Virus record (IMG/VR): IMGVR_UViG_3300023087_000127 | Span: 1-21,683 of that record | Origin: a virus | Reading direction: 5' to 3' (one strand) | Length of the DNA: 21,683 nt | In this document: in pieces, positions 6,958 to 14,309 of the stretch | Position numbering within the stretch: the first letter of the stretch is position 1 | Layout of the letters: each line of letters starts with the position of its first letter | Notes under the pieces: generated by a model | The model's input: the letters and a program-made list of their open reading frames with translations, nothing else | Told to the model about the DNA's origin: nothing | The model's database searches: none | Position numbers and translations under genes: made by a program

Positions 6958-7497
6958 CTATTTACCCCAGTTTTTATCAGTGTTCATATATGCGGTTATA
7001 GTTGCACGCCAGTTGTTGCCGCTTTCATAACTGTGCCAAGTTTCGTTGTCATTGCCGCATAATACCAAGCATCTGCCAGGTTGCCAAGGAATTTGAATTT
7101 TATTGCGTTGTTGATTGTTACTCATTACAAATGTTCCAATACTTTCTAAAGGTCCTACATATGTAACAAATGTCCAAATTTTTGTTTTATCATCGCAATG
7201 CGGCGGAAAACTGTAACCTGCTGTGTTTATTGCTAAATGTCCTAATGGATATATTTTTTCACTATTTCTAGCTGGCTCCGAATCAAATAAGTTGATAGTA
7301 TATGGCATTTTATCTATTGTCTTTTGCACAATGGTTTTATATGGTTCTTCTAGGTATTCAGGATTATAACTTTGTTTTACATTTTTGTTTTTTATACATT
7401 TTTTACAAAAGTGAGATAATATGTTTACATCTTTAGAATTTATAAAATCGTCAATTATCCAATGTCTCCAAGGAAACGTTTGTTTATATATTTTCAT
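6958..7497 (-). CDS. 2-oxoglutarate/Fe(II)-dependent oxygenase-like protein
   Basis: The 179-residue product has the iron-binding facial triad pattern: HCD (His100, Asp102) at the end of a beta strand after the GYSFPPH segment, a distal His155 (TWHSYES), and Arg164 (NWRATITAY) for 2-oxoglutarate. Spacing and order fit the prolyl-4-hydroxylase-like branch of the double-stranded beta-helix superfamily. Such oxygenases are common in marine T4-like phages but their substrates are mostly unknown. The gene is translationally coupled to gp4 (its ATG overlaps the gp4 stop), so it is expressed with head-completion and baseplate genes. It might modify a virion protein, which is only inference. Confidence 0.8.
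   Translation of the reverse strand: MKIYKQTFPWRHWIIDDFINSKDVNILSHFCKKCIKNKNVKQSYNPEYLEEPYKTIVQKTIDKMPYTINLFDSEPARNSEKIYPLGHLAINTAGYSFPPHCDDKTKIWTFVTYVGPLESIGTFVMSNNQQRNKIQIPWQPGRCLVLCGNDNETWHSYESGNNWRATITAYMNTDKNWGK
6959..6965 (-). promoter_or_regulatory. Late promoter motif GTAAATA overlapping the stop of the oxygenase gene
   Basis: The minus strand reads GGGGTAAATAGTAG. TAG at 6958-6960 is the stop codon of the oxygenase gene, embedded in the motif. The ATG of the probable gp16 gene is 23 bases further on. The first base differs from the GATAAATA form, so it is a weaker match. Confidence 0.45.
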
Positions 7498-7931
7498 TTT
7501 CGTTTGCCTTGATGGAAAATATCTCCTTCGTTGACAACTCTAAACATCATACCTTTTTGTTTACAATATGCTCTTGCTGCTGACCATTTTGCTTGATTTA
7601 TAACATAGTGTGCTTTATTAGCTCTGCTGTTTCCTAGTTTTTCTTTCAATGTATGATTAGCTGGTTTGATTTCTATTAGTTCAACGTGTTGCTTACCTGT
7701 TCTATCATTATATACAATAAAAAAATCAGGAACATAAATTGTGTATTTTCCTGTTAATGGATGTCTATAAGGAATTTTAATTGCTTCACTTGCCCACTTT
7801 GAAATATTTTCATTGCTATCACACATACGCATGAAAGCAAATTCCCAACTACTACGATAAGTTGGAGTACGTCCGCCTATGTATTTGTCAGGGTTTTTGA
7901 GTGTAAATTTACCCTGGGCAAAACGTGACAT
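7494..7931 (-). CDS. 4: Head completion protein, T4 gp4 type (nuclease-fold)
   Basis: The 145-residue product is close to T4 gp4 (150). It has the family features: YIGGRTPTYRSSWE (17-30), a following KWASEAIKIPYRHP, then PDFF (Asp69) and ELIEIKP (Glu87, Lys89). The last two form the D...ExK pattern of PD-(D/E)xK/TnsA-like nuclease folds. In T4, gp4 acts after DNA packaging to finish the head so that the tail can join. It starts with a TAATG overlap with the gene upstream and overlaps the oxygenase gene downstream (ATGA), so it belongs to the operon promoted at 9614-9621. Confidence 0.88.
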   Translation of the reverse strand: MSRFAQGKFTLKNPDKYIGGRTPTYRSSWEFAFMRMCDSNENISKWASEAIKIPYRHPLTGKYTIYVPDFFIVYNDRTGKQHVELIEIKPANHTLKEKLGNSRANKAHYVINQAKWSAARAYCKQKGMMFRVVNEGDIFHQGKRK

Positions 7932-8305
7932 TAGAGTCTCACATTCCTGTTTTCGGTAGTTTCTATATTGTAATTATTTTTGTAACCTAGTGCGCTGATT
8001 TTACTTCTATTGTTGTTTAATATTGCGCTTACCAATGTGCTAAGTTGAACTTCGTCTAATCCTGTTAACGTATCAATGATTTCAAACACATTTTTATTTT
8101 CTGCTTTTGCCTGCTGTATTACTATAGTAGCAACAGCAATTGCTGCATCTTTTGTAAATTTACGTTTTGTAAAAAATCCAACAACGGTATCAACTTCATT
8201 GCTTGTTAAACTAATTTGTTTAGTAAAGTATCTGTCAAAAAACTGTTTTGTTTCTTTTGCGCTATCTTGTACTTTGTTTAATTCTTCGTTGGCAAAACTG
8301 CTCAT
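7931..8305 (-). CDS. Small conserved structural-operon protein of unknown function
   Basis: The 124-residue product is predicted to be mostly helical: a charged N-terminal helix (1-30), then segments around NEVDTVVGFFTKRKFTKDAA (36-55, given as a 20-residue stretch) and VQLSTLVSAILNNNRSK, ending in a short charged tail (NRNVRL). I recall similar small proteins next to gp4 in marine T4-like phages, without known function. It overlaps both neighbours (ATGA with the baseplate gene, TAATG with gp4). That argues for coupled translation and a role in virion assembly. Confidence 0.75.
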   Translation of the reverse strand: MSSFANEELNKVQDSAKETKQFFDRYFTKQISLTSNEVDTVVGFFTKRKFTKDAAIAVATIVIQQAKAENKNVFEIIDTLTGLDEVQLSTLVSAILNNNRSKISALGYKNNYNIETTENRNVRL

Positions 8306-9609
8306 CCGATTACTCCAATATCTTTTAAATCACTTTCAAAATTAGTTCCAAAAGGAGAGCTTGTTCCTTGATTCATTTCGTTAAAATTATTTAACGCACT
8401 GGCTTCGATTTGTAATTTAATTGTGGGCGACAACGATTCGTAAAATTGCTTAGATTCTTGTCTATTCAATCCACTGTACACACTAATAAGCCTTACTGAT
8501 TGTCCTGCTGCATAGTCAGCAAGTTTTTGTGGATTATTTTGTAATTGTCTTTTATACTCTTGGTCGCTTAAACTTAAATTTTGATTACGCAACTGTACCG
8601 GAGTAGATTCAATGAATGTATTATTAAATGTGCTAGGAAAATAATTAGTTGTTGTAGCCGGTTGTCTTACAATTTGATTAATTGGTTGTGTAGATAATGG
8701 TAATTGTTCTTGCTTTTGTGTGCTATTAAATCCTGTCAAATCTACAACATTAGAAAGTAAGTCTTGGAATATTTCTGCCCAAAATGTATTGTCTGCTGTG
8801 TCTTTTGCAACACTACTTGTGCTTACACTATTGTAAGGACTTGGCACTGTATCGTAATGCTGTACATCTCCAAAGTTTTGAACTGTTTCTGGTGAAGTAA
8901 TAGCTCTATCATAAAATACACTTTCATATGCAAGACGCATTGTATTTTTCATCACGCCTGCACCGTCTGCTTGATCTACTCTATCGTGTTGCCATTCTTC
9001 TATTAATGGATTAACCAAAGTAAAACTTGTAAACGTGCTTTCTTTGTTTTGAGGATGTAATTGATGAATGACTATACTATTAAAGAAAGGTACATCTGTT
9101 GTTCTTCTTCTATTGAATCCATGTCTATAAGTGTTAGCAATATCTGTATCATATAATTTTGTTTGATATGCTCTTGGTTTTGTTCCTTCGGTATCATAGT
9201 TACCATCTTGATAATAATACCTGTAGTATGCTTCCCAAAGCAGTGTTGTTAATCCTGCATTATCATCATGGAATTCTATACTAATAGGATTGTAATTTAT
9301 TTGTGTTTGTATAACTTTTTTTCTATTATACTGATTTAACGTTTCAGTATTAAGAGTATAACTTGGTAAGTCTGCACTACTAGCCAATAAATTATATTCT
9401 TTTCTATTAAGTTGATTAAAGACATTTCTACCTAAAACACTCAATGCAACTGGATTTACTTCGATAACAATATGATATAAAAACTTATTTTTTGGTGCTA
9501 ATCTAAAATTATTACGTCTATAAAGTGCTGCCGCGTGTGCATAATCGCCCATAATGCCTTTGGACGAATCTAAACGACTAAAATTATCATAAAAACTATT
9601 CAACGCCAT
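8302..9609 (-). CDS. Baseplate tube-like protein (T4 gp54/gp48 type)
   Basis: The 435-residue product contains a tail-tube-like domain. The stretch around residues 75-125 (LPSYTLNTETLNQYNRK, then VIQTQINYNPISIEFHDD) lines up by eye with gp19 in this window (RPNIQFDPIQLDVYNSK, then HTWQPVTVNLRDD). T4 gp54 and gp48 are tube-like proteins that start and cap the tube at the baseplate, so one of these roles is likely; I cannot tell which. The C-terminal part (about 265-435) is polar, Gln/Asn-rich and of unknown fold. The ATG at 9607-9609 lies 4 bases after GATAAATA, with no Shine-Dalgarno, predicting a leaderless mRNA. It is the first gene of a four-gene overlapping operon. Confidence 0.75.
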   Translation of the reverse strand: MALNSFYDNFSRLDSSKGIMGDYAHAAALYRRNNFRLAPKNKFLYHIVIEVNPVALSVLGRNVFNQLNRKEYNLLASSADLPSYTLNTETLNQYNRKKVIQTQINYNPISIEFHDDNAGLTTLLWEAYYRYYYQDGNYDTEGTKPRAYQTKLYDTDIANTYRHGFNRRRTTDVPFFNSIVIHQLHPQNKESTFTSFTLVNPLIEEWQHDRVDQADGAGVMKNTMRLAYESVFYDRAITSPETVQNFGDVQHYDTVPSPYNSVSTSSVAKDTADNTFWAEIFQDLLSNVVDLTGFNSTQKQEQLPLSTQPINQIVRQPATTTNYFPSTFNNTFIESTPVQLRNQNLSLSDQEYKRQLQNNPQKLADYAAGQSVRLISVYSGLNRQESKQFYESLSPTIKLQIEASALNNFNEMNQGTSSPFGTNFESDLKDIGVIG

Positions 9610-9613
9610 ACTG

Positions 9614-9621
9614 TATTTATC
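9614..9621 (-). promoter_or_regulatory. Late promoter motif GATAAATA before the baseplate/gp4 operon
   Basis: The minus strand reads GAGATAAATACAGTATG. The motif ends 4 bases before the ATG and lies 6 bases downstream of a strong terminator. Confidence 0.7.
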
Positions 9622-9626
9622 TCATT

Positions 9627-9655
9627 AAAAAAGGAGTCATTAAGACTCCTTTTTT
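9627..9655 (-). terminator. Intrinsic terminator between gp19 and the baseplate operon (symmetrical)
   Basis: A perfect 12-bp inverted repeat AAAAAAGGAGTC/GACTCCTTTTTT (9627-9638 with 9644-9655) surrounds a 5-base loop. The G/C core is followed by six T residues on either strand, so it could act in both directions. It lies 22 bases past the gp19 stop. Confidence 0.9.
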
Positions 9656-9676
9656 GGTAGCAATCTCATTTAAGTA

Positions 9677-10315
9677 TTAAAGAGCTGCGCCGCCTGTAGC
9701 ACCTGTTCCTGTTTCACTGTTTCTATCTTGGAAGTTATTAGGTGTACCTACTCCAATATTTAATTGTACAGCGTTATCGTATGTGACATTTAAATTTACA
9801 GTCATTGCGTCATTTGTTGCGTATGACATTGAACCATAATCAACTTGGTTTAGATAACAACCATATAGTTCCCAAGTTTCTAAAACTTGTGGTGTATTAG
9901 CACCGTTACCACCATCTAAGATTTCAATACGCTGTGTAAATTTATAATCTTGACCGGTTGCAGCACTTGCTTGTTCAAAGAAGTCGAACTGTTTCTGTAG
10001 CTGTTCGCCAACTAGTTTTTGAACATTGCCGTTAATATCATCACGTAAATTTACGGTTACAGGCTGCCAAGTGTGCTTACCTGCCATAAAAATTTTACTG
10101 TTATAAACATCTAATTGAATAGGATCAAACTGAATGTTTGGTCTTGTTGCATCAATTACTTGTTTTGTTAATTCTGTTGTGTTTCCAGTAATACCAAAAT
10201 TTTCCAGTGTCACTCTAAAGCGATACTGAAGTTTTGGCATAAGCAAACCTTGACTACTTGAAGTAGTGTCGTTTGCTAATGGAACTGTTAAATTCAATAG
10301 AGTTGAGATTGCCAT
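9677..10315 (-). CDS. 19: Tail tube protein, T4 gp19 type
   Basis: The 212-residue product is the major tube subunit. It has an N-terminal strand region (PKLQYRFRVTLENFG, 27-41), the middle beta segment RPNIQFDPIQLDVYNSKIFM, and the YGCYLNQVDYGSMSY segment typical of tube and Hcp-like folds. T4 gp19 is 163 residues; the extra length is mainly a Gly/Thr-rich C-terminal tail and loops. It polymerises inside the contractile sheath and is the DNA conduit. Its place directly after gp18 is the T4 order. It has a normal Shine-Dalgarno (AAGGAG) and a late motif 25 bases upstream of the ATG. Confidence 0.92.
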   Translation of the reverse strand: MAISTLLNLTVPLANDTTSSSQGLLMPKLQYRFRVTLENFGITGNTTELTKQVIDATRPNIQFDPIQLDVYNSKIFMAGKHTWQPVTVNLRDDINGNVQKLVGEQLQKQFDFFEQASAATGQDYKFTQRIEILDGGNGANTPQVLETWELYGCYLNQVDYGSMSYATNDAMTVNLNVTYDNAVQLNIGVGTPNNFQDRNSETGTGATGGAAL

Positions 10316-10340
10316 CTATAGTTTCTCCTTAATACACAAG

Positions 10341-10348
10341 TATTTATC
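10341..10348 (-). promoter_or_regulatory. Late promoter motif GATAAATA before gp19
   Basis: The minus strand reads ATGATAAATACTTGTGTATTAAGGAG. The expected transcript start is about 19 bases before the ATG, leaving room for the AAGGAG ribosome site. Confidence 0.7.
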
Positions 10349-10352
10349 ATTT

Positions 10353-10378
10353 GTAGGGGGTTTTTAATCACCCCCTAC
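10353..10378 (-). terminator. Hairpin between gp18 and gp19, weak terminator or processing element
   Basis: A perfect 8-bp stem GTAGGGGG/CCCCCTAC (10353-10360 with 10371-10378) holds a 10-base A/T-rich loop. No T-tract follows on the minus strand, so it is not a classical intrinsic terminator. It may attenuate or stabilise the gp18 mRNA end. Confidence 0.5.
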
Positions 10379-10387
10379 TTTATGATA

Positions 10388-13300
10388 TTAAAGACCTGCG
10401 ATCTCTCCTGTGTTTTTGATACGTAGCGGAATGTAAATAAATTCTACTGCTTTTACTGGTTCAATAGCAATATCTACATACAACTCATTTCTGTCAATTC
10501 TAGCAGGAGTGTTGTTTGTTTCATCACACACAACTAAGAAGTCAAACAATGCTCTAAGTCCTACAAGTTCCACTAGTAAACTTTCAACTTGTTGTTTAAT
10601 TTCATCACGTGTGATTTTATCATTTGGCTCAAACAAATATGGTTTTGCAAGTGTGTTAAGTTGTGATCTTAAATATACAACTAATCTTGCAACATTTATT
10701 CTGTCTAATGCACTAGCATTTGCTGCTCGAGTTTTCTGTCCAAATACAACAAGCCCTGCTCCTGTTAGGAATGTGATTGGGTTAACGTTGTTTGAGTACA
10801 GTGTATCTCTTACACCTTCGTTTAATGCTGCCGGAACAAATTCGCCTTCACTGTTAATATAACCTGTTGAAGTTGCGTTTGTTACACCGCCGCGTCTTGT
10901 ACCTGCTGGAGCAAACCAAGGATAAGCAACTTGGTCATTAAGTGCAAATGTGCGTAATACCATATGTGATGCTGGAACAACAATATTGTTTCCTGCATTG
11001 TCACTGCTAAATCCGCTTGGATAATATACACCTAAGTATTCATCTCTACTTACTAGACCAGTATCGTTATCTTCTACTGCTGCATTTACGTTAGTTGCCC
11101 ATTCGTTAAGTGAAGTTGCATCATGTGTCAAACGCATTGGAGAATCACCTATAACAAATGCTGACAAACCTCTGTCATAGTTTAGTGTAATCATTTCACC
11201 AATTAGCTCTGGATAACCTGGTGATGCAATCAAGTTAAAGATACGTGATTCGTCATCACGGATATCTTGATTATCATTTACTAATGCTTGTAACGCTTGT
11301 ATTACAACTTTACGCTGTGCTTTACGTCCAAAGCTACCCGAGCCGTCTGCTTCGTTAGCTGATTCTGTTACCCAACGGTGTGGATAGTATCCTGCCATTG
11401 ATTCGTCACTTGCACGAGCGTTTGTAGCAGAAATGTCAATGTAGTTACGCACAAATTTCTTTACATTAAATCCACTTCTACGTGTGTTCCAAAGCAACAT
11501 ACCTTTTGGATATAATGCTGGATCTGGAGCATCTGGATCTAAGTAACCGCTTGTTAACAAGTCACTAATGTCACCAGCTTCATCGCTGTTTGCACCTGCT
11601 GTGTTGTAACGTGCATCTGCAAAAATAACACCGTTTTCTGTTGTTTGGTCAGTTGTATCTAATTCTGTCCAAGATGCTAATGTTTGATTGTAACGATAAA
11701 TTTGTGGGAAGTTTTCTAAGTCTGCTGTGCTTACCCAAAGATCGCCTGTTACAAGTGGTGAACCATCTGATTGTTCGTTAGGCTCAGTTGCACTTACAAT
11801 AGGTCCTTCTGGACTTGATGAAGCGTACTCGGTTTGATAACCTACCCACGAACTACCATCGTGTACCATAATATCAATTTCATCTACAACACTGCTGTAC
11901 CATAGAGCACCGTCTGCTGCTAATGCAGTTGGTGCGCTTGCACTTGCTGTGTATGTCAATTCTTTCCAAAGTGTAGCAATATACTCATTTGCTCCGCCTG
12001 TTGGTGAATCATAAAAGTTTGCTGTACCAGAATTTGCAGTGTAATCCCAAGCATCAAATGCTGATCCTAGTTTTGTATTTGTATCTACAAATCTAATTTC
12101 GCCTCCAAGTGCGTGTGTGATTACAACTTTGTTTCCTGTAGCTACACTTGCAGTTACATTTGCAAGACCTGCTGCGTTGATACCTGCTGCTAATAAATCA
12201 GCATCGCCAACTGCACCTGTTGGTGTAAAGCTAACTGTTACAGGTGTACTCATTGCTGCGCTGCCTTTTACACTTTCACTGATTGTAAAATCGCCTGCAC
12301 TTGCTGTAAATGTGGTTGCTGTAATAGCAGCACTTGTAATTGTTGTTGCACCTGCTGCATTACGCTTGAAGATTGTAAAATCTGCTAGGTTAGTTGCTGC
12401 TTCTGTAGTGTTTGTTTGTACGTAAACATCTGCTGTTGTTAAACCTAAACCACCGCCAGCTTGGTCCATATTATAGATTGCTGCGTGATTTGAATCATAA
12501 ATTGGAGCACTTGTTGTATCCCAAAGTCCTGTATCACTGTTCCACGCTTTTACACTCCAGTTTGCACCTACGTTCGGAGTTGTTGTTTTAATCCATATAC
12601 TACCTGTTGGTCTTGGGTTTGTATCACCTGATTTGTAAAGAGGTACACTTGTATGAGCAGAGGCCTGTAGTTTAGGAGCATAGTAGTTTGTGCCTGCTGT
12701 CAATCCTGCAACAGTTAATACTGTTCCAGTACCTGCAATTTGGAAACCATCGTGTGAACTACCGTCATTGAAAATTACAATGCGTGAATCAACAACATTT
12801 GCTGTAATACCTGAGCCACTTGCTGCTGTGTTAAAATCAGCTGCTAATTGTGCTGGAGTATTTCCTGTTAAAGCAAATGTAAAGATTTGTGTTGCACCGT
12901 CGGTTTGATTAATAGTGATATTGTCTCCTGGTGTAAACGGAGTTGCGGTAAGTGACTCTGTACCTGTCACACTTGCCCAACTTTCTTTCCAGTCTGCACT
13001 TCCTACTACTACCCAAGTACCTACTGTAATACCTGCTGCTGCGTTACCTGGTGATTTGTAATATATTGTTGGCACAGTTGTTAATGCAACAATTGCATAA
13101 TCGCCAATAGAACCTACTGATCCTTTTGGTGTGTAATCGCCACCGCTGTAATCTACAACTTGTGTTGAATCAGTAATTACAGTAGGAACTTTGTTTGTAA
13201 AACTTTGTCCTGTGGTATTTGATGTTGAAACTGTACTACCGTCCCATTCAAAAATACCATATCTACTGTTTGCAGTATCTAACCAATATGTTCCGTCTGC

Positions 13301-13690
13301 TGGATTTGCTGTTGTTGCAGTTGAACTTGCAGTTAAAGCACCTAAGTCTACATCTGCACGAACAACATATGCTCTATTGCTAACACCCAAATATGAGTAT
13401 GCAGCCTGCAATCCATATTCGTTTTGTTCTCCGCCATGGATTGGATTGTTATTATTATCTACATAAAATGTTGGATCACCGAATGTATCTACAAGTTCAC
13501 GCTGTGAAGTTAGTAGGTATGGTTTTCCAGCATTTGCTTTTGTGGTACCTGGAGCTGTTCCTGTTCCTGCACCATTTAGTTTATTTTCGCTTGTTGCGAC
13601 AAATATAATAGGTACTGTGCCTGGTTCTGCCGGAGTGTAAAAACTCTCGTCAATAACGCTGACCTCTACACCTGGTGATGTTAATGCCAT
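10388..13690 (-). CDS. 18: Contractile tail sheath protein, T4 gp18 type, with large inserted modules
   Basis: The 1100-residue product keeps the sheath core at both ends. The N-terminus has SPGVEVSVIDES (5-16), TVPIIFVATSE and VDTFGDP, and a segment SNRAYVVRAD (104-113). The C-terminal half (about 725-1100) holds the polymerisation and handshake parts, including FLVVCDETNN, DRNELYVDIAIEPVK and FIYIPLRI. T4 gp18 is 659 residues, so about 440 extra residues sit between roughly 118 and 690. That insertion is made of recurrent Gly/Thr/Ala-rich modules: Trp/Asp-Gly units near 132-151, 361-391, 592-620 and 648-678, and two longer beta-type modules near 244-330 and 455-545. They probably decorate the outside of the sheath. 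A ribosome site (AGGAG) and a CTAAATA motif precede the gene. Confidence 0.95.
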   Translation of the reverse strand: MALTSPGVEVSVIDESFYTPAEPGTVPIIFVATSENKLNGAGTGTAPGTTKANAGKPYLLTSQRELVDTFGDPTFYVDNNNNPIHGGEQNEYGLQAAYSYLGVSNRAYVVRADVDLGALTASSTATTANPADGTYWLDTANSRYGIFEWDGSTVSTSNTTGQSFTNKVPTVITDSTQVVDYSGGDYTPKGSVGSIGDYAIVALTTVPTIYYKSPGNAAAGITVGTWVVVGSADWKESWASVTGTESLTATPFTPGDNITINQTDGATQIFTFALTGNTPAQLAADFNTAASGSGITANVVDSRIVIFNDGSSHDGFQIAGTGTVLTVAGLTAGTNYYAPKLQASAHTSVPLYKSGDTNPRPTGSIWIKTTTPNVGANWSVKAWNSDTGLWDTTSAPIYDSNHAAIYNMDQAGGGLGLTTADVYVQTNTTEAATNLADFTIFKRNAAGATTITSAAITATTFTASAGDFTISESVKGSAAMSTPVTVSFTPTGAVGDADLLAAGINAAGLANVTASVATGNKVVITHALGGEIRFVDTNTKLGSAFDAWDYTANSGTANFYDSPTGGANEYIATLWKELTYTASASAPTALAADGALWYSSVVDEIDIMVHDGSSWVGYQTEYASSSPEGPIVSATEPNEQSDGSPLVTGDLWVSTADLENFPQIYRYNQTLASWTELDTTDQTTENGVIFADARYNTAGANSDEAGDISDLLTSGYLDPDAPDPALYPKGMLLWNTRRSGFNVKKFVRNYIDISATNARASDESMAGYYPHRWVTESANEADGSGSFGRKAQRKVVIQALQALVNDNQDIRDDESRIFNLIASPGYPELIGEMITLNYDRGLSAFVIGDSPMRLTHDATSLNEWATNVNAAVEDNDTGLVSRDEYLGVYYPSGFSSDNAGNNIVVPASHMVLRTFALNDQVAYPWFAPAGTRRGGVTNATSTGYINSEGEFVPAALNEGVRDTLYSNNVNPITFLTGAGLVVFGQKTRAANASALDRINVARLVVYLRSQLNTLAKPYLFEPNDKITRDEIKQQVESLLVELVGLRALFDFLVVCDETNNTPARIDRNELYVDIAIEPVKAVEFIYIPLRIKNTGEIAGL

Positions 13691-13724
13691 TTTCTTGTTC
13701 TCCTAAACAATGTTATTATAGTAT

Positions 13725-13731
13725 TATTTAG
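13725..13731 (-). promoter_or_regulatory. Late promoter motif CTAAATA before gp18
   Basis: The minus strand reads GCTAAATAATACTATAATAAC, 35 bases before the gp18 ATG. The leader contains TTTAGGAGA as ribosome site. A nested TATAAT (13714-13719) lacks a matching -35 box. Confidence 0.6.
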
Positions 13732-13744
13732 CAGATCTGGCGTA

Positions 13745-13773
13745 AAAACAGGGGTTTTGGTAGGTTATCTACC
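13745..13773 (-). terminator. Weak terminator-like hairpins after the dNMP kinase gene
   Basis: The minus strand carries a 5-bp stem GGTAG/CTACC (13759-13763 with 13769-13773) around ATAAC, then AAAAC-CCCT-GTTTT (13745-13758) ending in T residues. The stems are short, so this is tentative. The first overlaps the stop codon region of the kinase fragment. Confidence 0.35.
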
Positions 13774-13954
13774 CAGTTAATTTGCCTTTATACAGTTCAT
13801 CTACCCAAAACTCTAAGTCTTTAAGTGTGCCATTATTGTCTATATAAAAGTCAGCCATCCAAGGTTCTAGTGTCATACTTTCTACTGGCTCTTTGGGTAA
13901 GTAGTCGCTGCGGTCTACCCAAATAGCATAATCAAAAACATTTGTGTTTCGCAT
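13769..13954 (-). pseudogene. C-terminal half of the dNMP kinase, separated by an in-frame amber codon
   Basis: This 61-codon frame is in the same reading frame as the kinase N-terminal half just upstream. The two are parted only by TAG TTT GCA (13955-13963). It carries DYAIWVDRSDYLP and the ESMTLE...ADFYIDNNGTL segment, which in phage deoxynucleotide kinases follows the substrate-binding part. ATG at 13952-13954 could start a separate chain, but there is no convincing ribosome site. It ends in TAG at 13769-13771. The options are a decayed gene, rare suppression of the amber, two interacting chains, or a sequencing/assembly error. Confidence 0.6.
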
Positions 13955-13960
13955 TGCAAA

Positions 13961-14275
13961 CTATTCACGTTTGTTCCTTAGTCCGCAGTAAATATCATGC
14001 TCATTAAAGATAGCTCTGCCTAATGTAGCAGCATCACGTTTGTTCATGTCGCTTATAGCATTATACCATTCAGTCCTATGATTGTGTCTATCAGCATAGC
14101 ACTGTTCTTCAGTATCATAGTTGTACTTCTTTTTTAACAAATCATAAATGAAAAGTTTTGAACAGAAAGCACTGCTGCTTTCAAAACTATATCCGTACTT
14201 GTCTCTAAGTATTTCGCAGACAGTATCTTTACCGTGTCTGCCGTGACCGATTACCAACAGTTTCTTTTTATTCAT
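13961..14275 (-). CDS. Deoxynucleotide monophosphate kinase, N-terminal part (T4 gp1-like), ending at an amber codon
   Basis: The 104-residue product begins MNKKKLLVIGHGRHGKDT, with a P-loop GHGRHGKDT (10-18, Lys16). A middle region (SSSAFCSKLF; HRTEWYNAI) suggests nucleotide and deoxynucleoside monophosphate binding as in T4 gp1 and cyanophage dNMP kinases. These enzymes phosphorylate dNMPs to feed DNA synthesis. The frame stops at TAG (13961-13963) after GLRNKRE, where the family normally continues straight on; the missing part is found in frame immediately downstream. With the amber read through, the protein would be 168 residues. A sigma70-like promoter overlaps the gp13 stop, consistent with early expression. 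No Shine-Dalgarno is visible and the predicted transcript start is at the ATG. Confidence 0.75.
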   Translation of the reverse strand: MNKKKLLVIGHGRHGKDTVCEILRDKYGYSFESSSAFCSKLFIYDLLKKKYNYDTEEQCYADRHNHRTEWYNAISDMNKRDAATLGRAIFNEHDIYCGLRNKRE

Positions 14276-14280
14276 AATTT

Positions 14281-14309
14281 ATATTATGATAAAAGTTGTT
14301 GTTTGTCAA
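14281..14309 (-). promoter_or_regulatory. Sigma70-like promoter for the dNMP kinase gene, overlapping the gp13 stop
   Basis: The minus strand has TTGACA (14304-14309), a 17-bp spacer and TAATAT (14281-14286, 4 of 6 matches; an overlapping CATAAT is a 5 of 6 match with a 15-bp spacer). The TGA inside TTGACA is the gp13 stop. The -10 box ends 5 bases before the ATG. Confidence 0.6.

Noticed and set aside
10509-10862. Plus-strand 117-codon frame inside gp18 (and similar ones at 12117-12425 and 13191-13466)
   Set aside because: All lie opposite conserved sheath sequence or its modules, lack ribosome sites and show no protein family features.
13961-13963. Amber codon read as evidence that TAG is recoded to an amino acid in this phage
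   Set aside because: TAG ends the probable gp16, the oxygenase and the kinase frame at sensible places, so genome-wide recoding does not fit; kept only as a local anomaly.
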